From Marsupella aquatica (lineage: Eukaryota; Marchantiophyta), in NCBI GenBank assembly GCA_973895155.1, contig OZ316899.1, positions 14,570,001 through 14,634,000 of the forward strand: a DNA stretch of 64,000 nucleotides. The letters run 5' to 3'. Positions 1 through 12,137 of the stretch are shown here, one piece after another (within the stretch, counting starts at the first letter, position 1; every line of letters begins with the position of its first letter). The notes beneath the pieces are model-generated. The model was not told the origin of the DNA and did no database searches. It saw only the letters and a program-made list of their open reading frames with translations. The position numbers and the translations under genes were made by a program.

Positions 1-204
1 CTGCTTCCAGTCTTTTGCAATTGGGTTGAAGGCATTTTTATTAGAGATATGGGTTAGTCGGTATCGTAGATAAGATTTGTGGGCAACAATTTTTACATGA
101 TTTCATTTGTACACCCGGAGCATAGAGATGCAGCATTAGATCTGGGCCCATTCTTCATGGATTGAAATGTTGTACGCACATTCCCTTGGGAGCCTTCTTT
201 TGAT

Positions 205-1498
205 GTGCGTAGTGAAACCTATACCAAACTACTTGTTTGGATTGAGATCCCTTTCTGTGCTTTGGTTCTTGAAGGTTGCAAGAAAAGAATTGTTGAATCC
301 CTTGGGAAGCTTCTGTATTATATCCAGGGGGACATACAAAGTTCTTTTCCTCATGATCGTGCATGTATACTTTGGGATACATGTTGTGAGATCCCCCAAA
401 GTGTGGAAGTTGAGATCATTGATGATATCACTATCTGGCAGCCGGTCACGTTCAAAAACATTCCTTACCACTGTTTTAGATGCAATGAACGGGGCCATTT
501 AGCCAAACAGGGCAAAGCCTTTGAAGCAGAAGAGAATACAAATAATGAGCCCAAACTAGATAGAGTCTACAAAGAGGTGGAGGAGACGATTGCATCTGAC
601 CGGGTGGCTCCACGGTCCACTGACTCTACTCGCGTTGAGTTTGGGGGGGCCATTGGGTTCCCCTCCTCGTGGCCCTAACACGGTCCGTGAGTGTTACAAC
701 TGGTGCTGGCGCGGCTGGAGGATCTTTGGCTGATGGCCCTCCAGGGACGGTCCCTCCTGATCCTACGGCGGAGAGAACTAACTTTAACCCTGGCAATATC
801 ATTGTTCTTTCAAGAGGCGGTAGTGTTATCAGCCCCAAGACACATTTGAATCAAAATCTGGCTTCGTCTCCGGCTGATGCGTCGATTGAAAAAGCTCACT
901 CTCCCAGCATTGGCACCCCGGTTGGGGATGAGAATTCTTCTTTGTCCACCACCATCCTTCCAATTCCCCCGACTAATCGATCCAATGAAAACCGTCCTCC
1001 TCTTCTCAGAGACAATGCTCTCTTTGAAGATCGTAGAACGCTTGATGGACTCTTTGACTCTGAGGCTTGGCCAGCTCTAGGGAGAATATTTGATTTGCAG
1101 GCATTGAGGAAGCATGGAGAAGCGGAAATTGACATTCAGGATCCTCTGGACACAGTACTGAGCCCCTCCTCTCGTACTACAAAGCATACTTCAAACAAGG
1201 ATTATATGGACATTCTACCAGCCATGGGTGTTGAAGTGGTTTCTCTGCAGGGTGGTTATGATATCAAGATGTCAGAATATGAAGATATATTTTCAAGAGT
1301 CAGCTAAAGAAGGAGCAAGCACGTAAGCTGGAACTTTGAACTCCACCTGCTGATCAAAAGAAGAAAGATAAAAAGGGCGATAACAAGAAGGGTCGTTCTC
1401 TTCACTACCCTGCTCAAAAACCTCTTGCCCCGGACACACGCTCGACAACTAACTCCAACTTGGTTGTTCCGGTTTCCCCGGGGCGCCGTGCTAAATAA
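205..1498 (+). pseudogene. LINE ORF1 (gag-like, zinc knuckle) remnant
   Basis: The reading frame 205-678 contains the usual plant LINE ORF1 segment that precedes a CCHC knuckle, followed by CFRCNERGHLAKQ, in which the final knuckle cysteine is replaced by Gln. The coding sense then moves to another frame (669-1307) with a long Ser/Pro/Thr-rich stretch, and ends in a Lys-rich tail with GRRAK and a stop at 1496-1498. ORF1 proteins bind RNA and form the retrotransposition particle. The frame changes and the lost Cys mark this copy as non-functional. The 5' end is not resolved. Confidence 0.7.
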
Positions 1499-1614
1499 GT
1501 TGTGAGAGGAATTTGGATGGGCCTTCCTCGGAAACTGCTGAATAGCATTTTCTGCTGGGATGGCCTCTCTTGTTTGTAGCTATAGACAAGAGTAGAAAGA
1601 ACTTAGGGACTACA

Positions 1615-3584
1615 GAAATGGGAAATGAATTGTATATAGCTTCATGGAATGTCTGTGGCCTGTGCAAATCAAACAGGAAACATGTGGTGAAAAACTAGTC
1701 AGATTACCTTGCTTAAGACCTCACTGATTGCCTCAGCTTTACACAAGGTTAAAGCTGATAGATTTAGCTAGATTTAGCGCTCCGGTTGATCCTACCATAT
1801 TATCAGTATTTCTCTGCTGAGCTGGATGATGGTCGTGGGAGTACCTCTTTACTTATTCACCCCTCCCTTTCTATCACAGATTCTGGTGTAGTGGACAAAG
1901 GCTGCACTGCTTGGGTTAGAGTTACACACTCTATGGGCAACTTTGGATTAGTTAGTTTCTATGCACCTAATCTTCCCCATGAACTATTGTGGCATGAGCT
2001 CAAGATATCTCTACCTCATGAAAACTGGATTATTTGTCGGGATTTCAACATGACTGAAAGCTAACTTGATTTGTCTGGATCATCACCACTGATCAGAGGG
2101 AGAGGCAGAATTCTGGAGGTTTTTAAAAATGAGGCTTGATTTGGAGGATGCTATTAGTGTTACTCAGAGTTTTTGTGGCGCCAATTTCACTCGGAGACGG
2201 AAGATCAATGGGATAATTGTGCAGTCAAGACTTGATCGCTTTTATCTCAATGGAAAGAGCTGGTGGACAGATGCTGTTGAAGAACTACGTCATGACAGAG
2301 TTTCAGCCCTTTTGGATCATGACCCAATCATTCTTTGCTTCCGTCTCTCCAATGTGGAGACTGGAACAACCACACATAAATTGTCCTACTTCAAGGCTAA
2401 TGCAAGGATGCTCAGAATTGAAGGCTGTTTGGATAAACTTTGCTCTGCATGGGAGGCGCAAGAAGAATTGTTGGATGATCCTCACCTTTGTTTTTACCTG
2501 GCTAGCTTAAGACCGAGGGAAAAATACAAGGAACTACAATCTGCACCCCATGCTTGAGAGGTGGAAATCACTATTTTGAGAGATTGACTTAGAGCACTTA
2601 AGGCTGCCCTTATTAGTTCAATATCAGATTCAGACATCAAAGATTTTGCTATAATGGATGATCAAGTAAGAATAGCTGAACACGAGGAAGCACAAATGGG
2701 CAAGAGACTTTCACGGATCAAATGGCTGGGGCAGGGAGACAAACCATCCAAGTTTTACTTTGCTATGGTAAAAGCTAAAAGGCTCAGAGAAAACATGTCA
2801 ATGCTACTTCTTGATAATGGCGAGACACTAACTCAAGAGGATAAGATCTTGAAAGAAGTAGAAAAACAATATTGTGCTCTTTATGAGGCGCCAGTGGATC
2901 TAGCTTTTAGCACTTTGCGCGAGGTCAGAGAGGCTAGACAAAAACTTTTTGCTAACATAGGTAAGACTCTTACGGCTGCTGAAATTAGGCTACTGGAATC
3001 CCCCCCTTTGATGGAGGAGATTTGGACTACTCTCTGGTTGCTTCCGGTTGACAAGCACTGGGACCTGATGGTATCACTGCCAAAGTGTACTGAGCCTGCT
3101 GGCACTTTATGAAAGAAGACATATTTGAGATGATTCTGGACTTCTGGAGAACAGGAAAATTATTGGCGAACATGAAGGAAGATGTGATCAAGTTGATCCC
3201 GAAGAAACTCGATAAACGACGTCTAAAGGATTGGCGCCCTCTTACCATGCTCAATATGATCTATAAAATTGTGGCAAAGATCTTGGCTTTACGCCTTAAA
3301 CCCCTTATGTACAAGCTTATTAGTCCTCAGCAAACTGGCTTCATTCCAAGCAGGCACATTTTAGAAAACATATATGTTGCCTGACTGACTGTTGATTAGA
3401 TACAAGTCAACAAGAAAAGCTCTCTTTTTCTTATGTTGGACTTTGAGAAGGCCTTCAACAGAGTCTGCCATTCTTACATCTGGGAAGCCATGCATTTGCT
3501 CAAACTAGGTAGTCATTTCATTAGTCTGGTGAGATCCTTACTCACGGGTGCTGGCTCTAGGGTACATTTAAATGGCTTGTTCTC
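1615..3584 (+). pseudogene. LINE ORF2 (endonuclease - reverse transcriptase) remnant
   Basis: The endonuclease start is visible at about 1626 (YIASWNVCGL), with later blocks WIICRDFNM near 2027 and SRLDRFY near 2228, plus a DHDPI block at about 2317, all typical of APE-type LINE endonucleases. From 2654 the RT N-terminal region follows; LIPKKLDKRRLKDWRPLTML at about 3192, QQTGFIPSRHILEN and MLDFEKAFNRV at about 3433 are the RT fingers and first Asp block. The frame is broken repeatedly (for example stops near 2062, 2555, 3110 and 3382). It ends abruptly at the gypsy LTR before the catalytic FADD box. Confidence 0.85.
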
Positions 3585-5081
3585 AGTCGCGGAACTCAAC
3601 TACCTTAACACTTAGCTCCGGCGTCGCTGACTCCGACACCGAGCTCCCTTATGGTCCAAGCCCGGATAGGCCATCCGGGGAGGACTTAGCATGGAGAGAC
3701 TTGTGGGCAATGAGACGTGGCACTAGCGAGGCAAGGAGCCAAGCTGGGGACACACACTAAGGACTTGGGCTAGCTGATAGCTGGTCGAGTCAAGGTAAAA
3801 TGGGCCAGGCTCAAGGATGGCCGTCCGGACCTCCGGATGGACTTTGAGTTATGGGGGCTTGAGTGTGAGCTCCTCTTGGGCCCGAGGCCAATGGAGTTGA
3901 CGCCATGGGCAACAGACGCTTGGGGCGCAAGTTATGGCCCGATCCGGGTTGGGCCGGTCGGGGGCCCTGAGCGGCGATCATACCTGAGGGCCTAGGCACG
4001 AGCACTGGGTCAGCCCGAACATGGTGGGCTAAGGCACTCCGCTTGCGCATGCCTAACGAGAAAGTTATGGGCGTTGCCAGTTGGTGGCGCGCCCATTATG
4101 CGAGATAGGTTCCGGGTTGGGGGCCAAATGTTTAGGGACCAAAGCTGGTCCGGGGGTGGCAGGTCTCCAAAAGCATATATGAAGGGAGTGGTATCTCCTT
4201 GGGGGCTAAGGGCGAGCCGAAATCGTGAGCCGCGGCGGTCGCGACACTAAGGGAAACCACCAAACGGAAATGACGATATCTTCCCAACGAGAAGTTCATT
4301 GGAGGACTTCTTGGGTGCGTTTAAAAGCTCTCAAGGAGAGATACGCCCTCCTGAGCTCAGCTGGGTCTAGGGGAACCAAGGGTTGTTGAGGTTTGCGGGT
4401 GTTAACTTGCCCGCTTGCCAAATCCTGCCGAACAGCAGCTAAACCGCATTTAGTCTCCCAAGGGAGCTTGCGTTGGGGAGGCAAGGCCAAGTAGGTATGG
4501 AGGTTGAGTTCCAAGGGTACTCGGTCCCTAGACTGTCAGTGGGGCAAGTTGGGAGTTGGTTGCACAAGGCAGGGCCATTCTGGTCCCGAAGTGTTGGGAC
4601 AAGCTTGGGACAAGCTTCAGGACAAGCGACGCTATTTGGGCCATGAGCATGTCCTGAGGTCAGGGAGGTCAGTTGGTGATGGATAGGTACGAGGGGGAAC
4701 CCGGGCCGTGCCCAAGGAAGGAGCTGTTTTGGACGAACAATGGGCGTGGGTTCTGGTTCCGGCTTATGGCATCGGGAGGACCTATTGCTGACCTATTTAC
4801 CAACATCTGTTGAGCTTGAGTTAGGATGGTAGACTTGGCGAGTTCTAGAACCTGAGGGGTTACTTACCAAGGTGCTTGGTTGCTTGTGCAGACAGTGAGG
4901 ACCGTTGAGTAGCGGTCGTGTAGGTGAGCAAGTACGGCTTTGAATGGGAGGGGCCGCTGGCGGTGCAAGGGGCACTAGGGTGCTTGCTCGAGGTATTTTG
5001 TGGAGGCGCTCGGGCACCAGGGGCTCTTAGGCGCGAGTGTTGGGATTGGTGAGGGCGCTAAGTGGCAAGGTTCACCACTTG
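3585..5081 (+). repeat. 5' LTR of the chromovirus
   Basis: It is shared with 10739-12137 from AGTCGCGGAAC up to GTATTTTGTGGAGG (5006). The final 75 bp (5007-5081), which should belong to the LTR because the primer-binding site starts at 5082, have no counterpart in the 3' copy. The LTR is GC-rich compared with the surrounding DNA. The first four bases (TCTC at 3581-3584, against TGCA at 10735) are either mutated LTR or LINE flank. Confidence 0.85.
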
Positions 5082-5094
5082 TGGTATCAGAGCA
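5082..5094 (+). other. tRNA primer-binding site
   Basis: TGGTATCAGAGCA matches the 3' end of plant initiator Met-tRNA in complement. It is the common minus-strand primer site of plant gypsy and copia elements and lies just inside the 5' LTR. Confidence 0.85.
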
Positions 5095-5224
5095 ATTGCT
5101 GGCATAGACATCGGACCGGGGTTGTGCTAAGTCGGAGTCCAAAAATCTTAACAGATTTTTGCGGGGACTTAGTGCTTGAACGTGCCCGGCGGGTCGACTG
5201 CGAGCAGATTTGGTTGCTGGGAAC

Positions 5225-6930
5225 ATGGCTAAAAACACTCAATCAAAGAGTGGCAAACAAGCTCCCCCCACCAAGGGGAGAGCCCAAGTTCAAGATGAAC
5301 AGAAGGAGGACGGGTTGACTTCCCTAGACAAACGTTACAAGTAGGATGAAGAAGACGCAATGGCCGAACCATCGACCGCTGCGGTGACCACGTCAAGTGC
5401 AGAGCGCCGTCAACTTAAAGGGAAGGAGGTGGCCGATCCTTCAGAGGACGGGTTGGACGATGACAATTCTGATGCAGAAGGAAGCGACGACAATGCTAAA
5501 GCCGAATTGGGGGAATAGGGTCAGGACCCAGAAGAGGAACTGATCCTAGCCTTGAGAGGGTTGAACTTTGAACCAGAGGATGACGTCGAGCCGGACGTCA
5601 TCGTGGATAATTTGACCAAGGAAAACCAGGGCGATGCGGGTGATGCCTCAGCCCTGGGGGGTCATGGTGCTTGCAAGATGCGGGGGGTGTCACCAAAATC
5701 CACGAGAGAACCTAAGGACAGGCGGCTTGCAACCGTCCTCATACAACCCGCAAGGGCCCAGCCGTTGACGACAATCTGAGTCCGTGGACTCAAGACCAAT
5801 GACTCATTTATGAGCAGTTGGAACACAACAAGGGGGCACAGATTAAGTACTTACTTAGTCTGGGTAGTCAGAGTGCGACGCATCTCGACAGGGGGAATGG
5901 TAGTTGGATGGAGTATGTTCCAAGTGAACTAGCTACCGACTCCTCCAACTTACGACGGGGCCTACGAGCAAAGTGGACAAAAGTTCCTGAGTTGGCTCTC
6001 CACAATGGAGATTCATCTCCAAGCGTGTGTTGAGCGTTCCACTTGGGCTACCGCAGCCGCTCCCTATTTGAAGGACTATGCCTTGACTTGGTACAAGACA
6101 TGGAAGAAGTCGCAAGAGGACTCCTCCTTGTCATTAACTTGGGAAAACCTGGTTGAGGGACTCCGTGCTCATGTCACCACTGAGTACCCGGAGCAACACG
6201 CTCAGAAATGTGTAACAGAGATGAGCTTCAGGGGTGATATCCAAAAGTTTATCACTTATTACCAGAACCAGTTGGCGTGTATCCCGGCGGGACAAGAGAC
6301 CCTGCATACACAGCTTCACAACTTTATCGTGAAGCTCCCGCCATTGCTCATGGAAAAGTTACAGGAAAAGCGTCACGAGTTCAAAATGCTTTCTGACGCC
6401 TTCAACAAGGCCACTACATTGGTGATAACCAACCGGACTTGGCGAAGGTGGGTGGCAAGGGATCCAAGGGGGAAGCTGGGAAAGCAAAAGGTCCCGGGAA
6501 TAAGCGTAAGCAACCTGAGGGGGCGGGGGCCGATGGTTTGGACCCCTAGCCCCAGAATGGAGAAGCTAAGCGAAACCGGAAGGCTGACAACTTCAAGAAA
6601 GGAACCTCATCGGCGCAGAAAGCAAAGAAGCAGGCACTCATGGAGCAGAGGCGGGCGGAAGGTTTGTGCTTCCCGTGTGGTGCCATGGGCCATCAAAGTA
6701 AGGATTGTTCCATGAAAGGTGGCAAGCCGAGCGGAGATGGAGGGCAGAAGAGCATTAAGGTAAGTATCGCTCTAACCAAACCCTTAGTAGTTGACAAGGT
6801 CCCTGTAGGGGATGTTCCTGCCGGAGAGAAGGTGTTGTTGCAAGAGAAGATACCTAAGGTTAAGACAATGGATCCTGAAAAACTGATTTTTGTGAATGTC
6901 ACTTCTAACGGTAATCTGGGTGTTGCTTAG
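5225..6930 (+). pseudogene. Chromovirus gag with CCHC zinc knuckle, interrupted
   Basis: The ATG at 5225 begins a frame (MAKNTQSKSGKQ) that is hydrophilic and acidic and is broken by stops near 5343 and 5517. It continues in the same frame through the capsid-like region 6005-6715 (helical, with TWYKTWKKS and LTWENLVEGL typical of plant gypsy gag). A frameshift before 6640 leads to the nucleocapsid knuckle CFPCGAMGHQSKDC. Gag would form the virus-like particle and package the RNA. At least two stops and one frameshift disable it. Gag and pol would probably be one polyprotein in an intact relative. Confidence 0.8.
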
Positions 6931-7120
6931 GTGGATACATGCGCGACCGCTTGCTTCATAGGTGGGCAGGCAGCAGCACGTCTTTGGGTGGACGTGCAAA
7001 AGTTGCTACAACCGTTAGTGTGCAAGTTTTCCAACGACACAAATGCGGTAGTGTCAAGAGTAGTGCATAGACTTCGAGTAGAGGTCATAGACGAACAATA
7101 AAATTTTGTTAGTCAGGAGA
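6931..7120 (+). pseudogene. Chromovirus protease remnant
   Basis: Directly after an in-frame TAG, the same frame reads VDTCATACFI, corresponding to the aspartic-protease active site (usually D-T/S-G-A). The Gly is replaced by Cys, so the catalytic loop is altered. The frame is closed again by about 7100. Known role of the family: cleavage of the gag-pol polyprotein. Confidence 0.6.
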
Positions 7121-7291
7121 CGTTCTAGACGGTCTAGCCGTAGACTTCATTTTGTCGGTAGGTTATCTCAGGAAGCACAATGTTACCTTGAAACCAGGGG
7201 GTGAAGTGCTCCATTCTCCCAATAAGGGCTGTGAGCCCATTGTTGTACACGAAGTACCAAAAATAAAGAAAGATTTCTCAAAGTAAGTAAA

Positions 7292-8038
7292 GTGTTGTGG
7301 TTGTCTCCGTGTATATCGGCAAAGCAATGGTGGAAAGACTTCAAGGGTGGACATGAATGTTTCTTCTTTCATCTCCACCCAGTTAAGGAGGCTGCTTTGC
7401 AGCCAAAGGTTAAGTCAGCTAAGGTCGGGCCCGATTGCGATCGAATTCCTGAAATTTTAGAGGAATTCAATGACGTGCTCTCGCAAAAGCTATGTAAAGG
7501 TTTACCCCCGCGGAGAGAAGTGGATCACCAAGTTGAGTTGGAGCCGGGATCGGCTCCTCGGACTAAAGCTCCTTATCGTCTGAACCTGAACAAGCGAATG
7601 ATGTTGAAGAATGCCTTGGAAGAGTTGATCGACCAAGGGTTCATTCATCCCAATAAGAGTCCTTATGGGGGGCCCTCGCTGTTTGTGTCCAAAAAGGATG
7701 GTACTTTGAGATTGTGCGCAGATTATCGGGCCCTCAATAAGCAGTCGGTAAAGAACAAGTACCCGTTACCTCATATGGATGACCTCTTTGATTGCCTCTC
7801 TGGGGCTAGGACGTTTTCAAAGATGGACTTGCGGTCTGGGTATTACCAGATCCGCATGGCTAAGGGAGACGAGTATAAGACCGCGATGCGCACAAGGTTC
7901 GGATCCTATGAGTTTTTGGTTATGCCGTTCGGGTTGTGTAATGCAACCGCAACATTCATGAAGATGATGAATACCATCTTTCATGACTTGTTGGACCAAG
8001 GAGTGGTTGTCTTTATTGACCACATCCTAATCTACTAA
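7292..8038 (+). pseudogene. Chromovirus reverse transcriptase domain with mutated active site
   Basis: Motifs in order: an N-terminal linker with [11 protein letters not shown], then [35 protein letters not shown] (first catalytic Asp), [16 protein letters not shown], and [11 protein letters not shown], where the canonical YVDD is FIDH. Loss of the last Asp should abolish polymerisation. A TAA at 8036-8038 follows at once, where an intact element continues into the thumb and RNase H. The start near 7292 is arbitrary, since the frame is part of a polyprotein. Confidence 0.85.
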
Positions 8039-8041
8039 AAA

Positions 8042-9759
8042 ATGTTGGAGGAACATGAGCAGTTGCTCAGAGAAGTGTTCTCTCGCCTTCATAAGGCTCG
8101 TCTCTTTGCTAAACCTAGCAAGTGCAAGTTTGCGATGAACGAGATTCAGTTCCTCGGCCATACCTTTACCCCGGAAGGGATTACGCCTAGTCAGGATAAG
8201 CTTAAGGAGATCAAAGAATGGGAGCGGCCGTGCAATGTAAGGCAGGTTAGAGCCTTCTTAGGATTTACGGGGTTCTATCAGAGATACATGAAAGACTATG
8301 CAAGGATTGCGAGGCCCCTAAACGCACTAACGTCAAAAAACAAAGTGTTTGTGTGGACACAAGATTGCAAGTTAGCATTCCTAGAACTTAAGCGGCTAAT
8401 GATAATGTGGACGGTTCTAAAGTTACTTGAGATGGGGAAGCCGTTCAAGATTTGGACAAACGCAAGTGATTACGCCATTGGCGCCTGTCTTCACCAAGAT
8501 GGGCGTCCTGTGGCCTTTGAGTCATGTAAGTTGGAAAATCATTGGATCACACCGGAAAGGGAAATGTATGTTGTGATCTATGCGTTGAAGGAGTGGGAGA
8601 TTTACCTTAAGAATGGTCCCAAAGTGGTAATCCACATAGATAGCTTGCCGGCCGGGTACTTCAGTTCTAAGCCAAGGCTGAACCCCAAGGAAATGTGTTG
8701 GCAGATGTTCTTGGTGGATTTCGATTACAAAGTCCGTCACGTTCCTCGGAAGACAAACACGGCAGCTGACGCATTATCGCGTAAGGACCATCATCGTGTC
8801 AATGGGATCACGATGCTCGAATCCGAGTGGCCAAAGGTTCTGGCCGCGGCGTATGGAGATGACAGGTTAGCTAAGGAATGGCAAAGCAATGGGGGTAGCC
8901 AAGGCAAGATAAGGCACGTATCGTTGGGGTTGGATACAACGCATAATGTTCAGTTATGGCAATACAAGCAGAGGCGTGTGTACATACCAGAGTCTCTAAG
9001 GTTAGAGGTTCTACAAAAGTACCACGACTTGCCCTGCGGAGGGCATGGAGGACAAGCCGCTACGTATCGCAACATGTCGCGAGATGTGTATTGGCCGGAC
9101 ATGAAGCAATCGGTCCTTCAACACGTGCAAAGTTGTTACTTTGCCAAAAGAACCGAACAGTCTATAGGGCAAAAGGAGGACTGCTGCAATCCTTACCAGT
9201 AGCTGTGGCTCCATGGGAGTCTATCTCCATGGACTTCATTGTTGGGTTACCTGAGTCCCACGGCAGTAACTCCATCTTAACAATCGTGGATCATTTTTCC
9301 AAGATGGCATATTTCTTGCCTACTACGAAGATGGTTTTGGCCCGAGAGGTTGCCGGTCTAGTGGTTGACAATGTCTTCTAACAATGGGGATTGCCGTTGC
9401 ATATCCTGTCCGATTGCGATACCAAGTTCACAGGCCATTTTTGGAAGGCGGTGTTTCGGTTATCCGGAACGGACCTGACTAGGGGATCAGCGTATCATCA
9501 TGAGACAGATGGCCAAACGGAACGGGTGAATGGTATCGTGGAGGACTACTTGCGTCACTTTGTGACGGCCAATCAAAAGGATTGGGCAAAACACTTAACA
9601 ATGGCCAAGTTTAGGTATAGCTTGACCAAGCATTTGGCGACGGGGTTTGCGCCGTTTGTGTTGGCCACAGGGAGGACGCCAAGGGCGCAATCCTGGTTTA
9701 TAAATCCGGAAGCTTGGCGGACGGAAAGCAAGGTTCCTTTGGCGGATGATTTTATTTGA
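8042..9759 (+). pseudogene. Chromovirus RT thumb, RNase H and integrase core, frameshifted
   Basis: The frame 8042-9202 carries the RT connection (FLGHTFTPEGITP, VRAFLGFTGFYQRY), an RNase H region (IWTNASDYAIGACLHQDG; TAADALSRK near 8760) and the integrase HHCC finger (KYHDLPCGGHGG). A frameshift at about 9140 moves coding into the frame 8956-9381, where the second finger Cys pair (LLCQKNRT) and the integrase core (WESISMDFIVGLP, LTIVDHFSKMAYF) lie. A TAA at 9379-9381 interrupts the core, which resumes with LPLHILSDCDTKFTGHF and HHETDGQTERVNG. The domain order is complete but the protein is not expressible. Confidence 0.85.
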
Positions 9760-10336
9760 GAGCGACGCCTAGTTGTGGAAGCGGCTACCAAGGGTATGAC
9801 CCTTGCCCACAGTCGGTACAAGGGGATAAACATCGACGCCAGGTAAGCTTTGAAATTGGGGAGAGCGCCTGGTTGCAGTTGAGACCTGAGAAATACCAAG
9901 GGAACATAAGTAGGAAGCTGGCTCCCAGATATGCGGGACCCTATCGTATCATACGATGGGCCCACAAGGATAATCCGGTTTTGGTGGTGTTGGAGACACC
10001 CAAGGAAATGGGCGTGGGCAAAAGCTACCATGTTAGCCGGCTCAAGAAGTTTGTCAAAGATGATGATCCCAACCGGGATCAGGTCTTGCGTCCAGACGTC
10101 ATGCTGGTGGAGGACGCTGAGGAGTTTGAGGTGGAGGCAATTCTGGACCACCATTACAAACGCAAGTTGGGAAGGCAAATCTTAGAGTATTTGGTGAAGT
10201 GGGCTGGCTATGATCAGGCCGAGAGTACTTGGGAACCGAAAGAAAATTTGGGTAATGCCTCAGAGATCCTTGGAAGCTTTCGAAAGCAAAGCGACCTACC
10301 GCCATTGTCAACTGGTACAAGCAGCTGTAGCTGCCT
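9760..10336 (+). pseudogene. Integrase C-terminus and chromodomain
   Basis: After another frame change, the frame through 10448 carries the GPY/F region (KLAPRYAGPYRIIRW at about 9915) and, at about 10126-10290, a chromodomain (EAILDHHYKRKLGRQILEYL, VKWAGYDQAESTWEP). In chromoviruses this module binds methylated histone H3 and steers integration into heterochromatin. The aromatic-cage positions around VKW and STWEP look retained. From about 10340 to the polypurine tract nothing recognisable is coded. Confidence 0.85.
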
Positions 10337-10724
10337 TTGTGAGTTGTATCCTAGTTTCACTCCTCTTGGCCTCTTAAGGATAAAGTCGGATTGCGTGGGT
10401 GCTAGAGGTTGTTGGGCGGCCAATTTGCTTTTTGCGAGTGGAAGTTGATGGTGCCCGCCTTACATCTGTGGGCGGGCTGGTTCAAACCAAAGGGGAGTAC
10501 CCCAATGGGTCCGACAAGTTTGGAGTTAGCTTACCCGTTTGGACTGGCATCCTACTTGGATAAGTGGGATAGGTTGGAATTTCCTAAGTCTGGAATGCGC
10601 ATACCAACCTGGTTTGCATCAGCCTTATGGGCAAACCATTTGTTACCTCATAAAAATTTTAAGGCCCAAAGTGGTTTAGGCGTGTTGGAACCGTTGACTG
10701 AGGTCACGCGGACGTGACCGTTTT

Positions 10725-10734
10725 AAAGGGGGGG
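10725..10734 (+). other. Polypurine tract before 3' LTR
   Basis: The purine run AAAGGGGGGG sits directly before the TGCAAGTCGCGG start of the 3' LTR, as expected for plus-strand primer selection. Confidence 0.75.
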
Positions 10735-12137
10735 TGCAAGTCGCGGAACTTGACTACCTTAACACTTAGCTCCGGCGTCGCTAACTGCGACACCGAGCTC
10801 CCTTATGGTCCAGGCCCGGATAGGCCATCCGGGGAGGACTTAGCATGGGGAGACTTGTGGGCAATGAGACATGGCACTAGCGAGACAAGGAGCCAAGACA
10901 CACACTAAGGACTTGGGCTAGCTGATAGCTGGTCAAGTCAAGGGGAAATGGGCCGGGCTCAAGGATGACCGCCCGGACTTCCGGATGGACTTTGAGTTCT
11001 GGGGGCTTGAGTGTGAGCTCCTCTTGGGCCCGAGGCCAATGGAGTTGACGCCATGGGCAATAGACGCTTGGGGCGCGAGTTATGGCCCGATCCGGGTTGG
11101 GCCGGTCGGGGGCCCCGAGCGGCGATCAGACCTGAGGGCCTAGGCAGGAGCACTGGTTTGGCCCGATTACAATGGGCTAAGGCACTTCGCTTGCGGATGC
11201 CTAACGAGAAAGTTATGGGCGTTGCCAGTTGGTGGCGCGCCCGTTATGCGAGATAGGTTCCGGGTTGGGGGCCAAATGTTTGGGGACCAAAGCTGTTCCG
11301 GGGGTGGCAGGTCTCCAGAAGCATATATGAGGGGAGTGGTGTCTCCTTGGGGGCTAAGGGCGAGCCAAAGTTGTGAGCCGCGGCGGTCGCGACACTAAGG
11401 GAAACCGCCAAACGGAAACGGTGATATCTTCCCAACAGGAAGTTTGTTGGAGGACTTCTTGAGTGCGTTGGAAAGCTCTCAAGGAGCTCAGCTGGGTCTG
11501 GTGGCACCAAGGGTTGTCGGGGTTTGCGGGTGTTAACTCGCCCGCTTGCCAAATCCTGCCGAACAACAGCCAAGCTGCGTTTAGTCTCCCAAGGGAGCTT
11601 GCGTTGGGGAGGCAAGGCCAAGTAGGTATGGAGGTTGAGTTCCAAGGGTACTCGGTCCCTAGACCGTCAGTGTGGCGAGTTGGGAGTTGGTTGCACAAGG
11701 CAGGGCCATTCTGGTCCCGGCGTGTTGGGACAAGCTTGGGACAAACTTTAGGACAAGCGACGCTATTTGGGCCATGAGCATGTCCTAAGGTCAGGGAGGT
11801 CAGTTGGTGATGGATAGGTACAAGGGGGAACCCGGGCCGCACCCAAGGAAGGAGTTGTTCTAGACGAACAGTGGGCGTGGGTTTTGGTTCCGGCTTATGG
11901 CATCGGGAGGACCTATCGCTGACCTATTTACCAACGTCTGTTGAGCTTGAGTTAGGATGCTAGACTCGGCGAGTTCTAGAACCTGAGGGGTTACTTACCG
12001 AGGTGCTTGGTTGCTTGTGCAGACAGTGAGGACCGTTGAGTAGCGGTTGTGTAGGTGAGCAAGTACGGCTTTGAATGGGAGGGGCCGCTGGCGGTGCAAG
12101 GGGCACTAGGGTGCTTGCTTGAGGTATTTTGTGGAGG
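10735..12137 (+). repeat. 3' LTR of the chromovirus, right end missing
   Basis: It begins TGCAAGTCGCGG after the polypurine tract and matches the 5' LTR to GTATTTTGTGGAGG. Homology stops at 12137, although the 5' LTR continues about 75 bp to its primer site. The terminal part was therefore deleted or replaced, which also removes the target-site duplication. Confidence 0.85.

Larger units (their letters stand above)
1..3584 (+). mobile_element. L1-like non-LTR retrotransposon (LINE), decayed and truncated
   Basis: The segment reads in LINE order: an ORF1 with a CCHC-like knuckle, then an ORF2 with apurinic-endonuclease and reverse-transcriptase motifs. It is open at the left window edge. On the right it stops inside the RT palm region, where the gypsy LTR begins at about 3585. 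The rest of the RT (the FADD box and beyond) is not found after the gypsy element ends at 12137, so the insertion was followed by deletion, or the LINE was already incomplete. Many in-frame stops and frameshifts show that it is inactive. Confidence 0.85.
3585..12137 (+). mobile_element. Ty3/gypsy chromovirus with both LTRs, inactive
   Basis: Direct repeats of about 1.4 kb (3585-5006 and 10739-12137) flank an internal region with a Met-tRNA primer site, gag, protease, RT, RNase H, integrase and a C-terminal chromodomain, and a polypurine tract before the 3' LTR. That order (integrase after RT) defines Ty3/gypsy, and the chromodomain places it among chromoviruses. The LTRs look about 95% identical by eye in the stretches I compared, so insertion was not very recent. 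Every coding domain is interrupted. No clear target-site duplication could be read, in part because the 3' LTR appears to lack its last part. Confidence 0.92.

Noticed and set aside
167-502. Long plus and minus frames overlapping LINE ORF1
   Set aside because: They lie over the zinc-knuckle frame and have no recognisable motif; they are shadows of ORF1.
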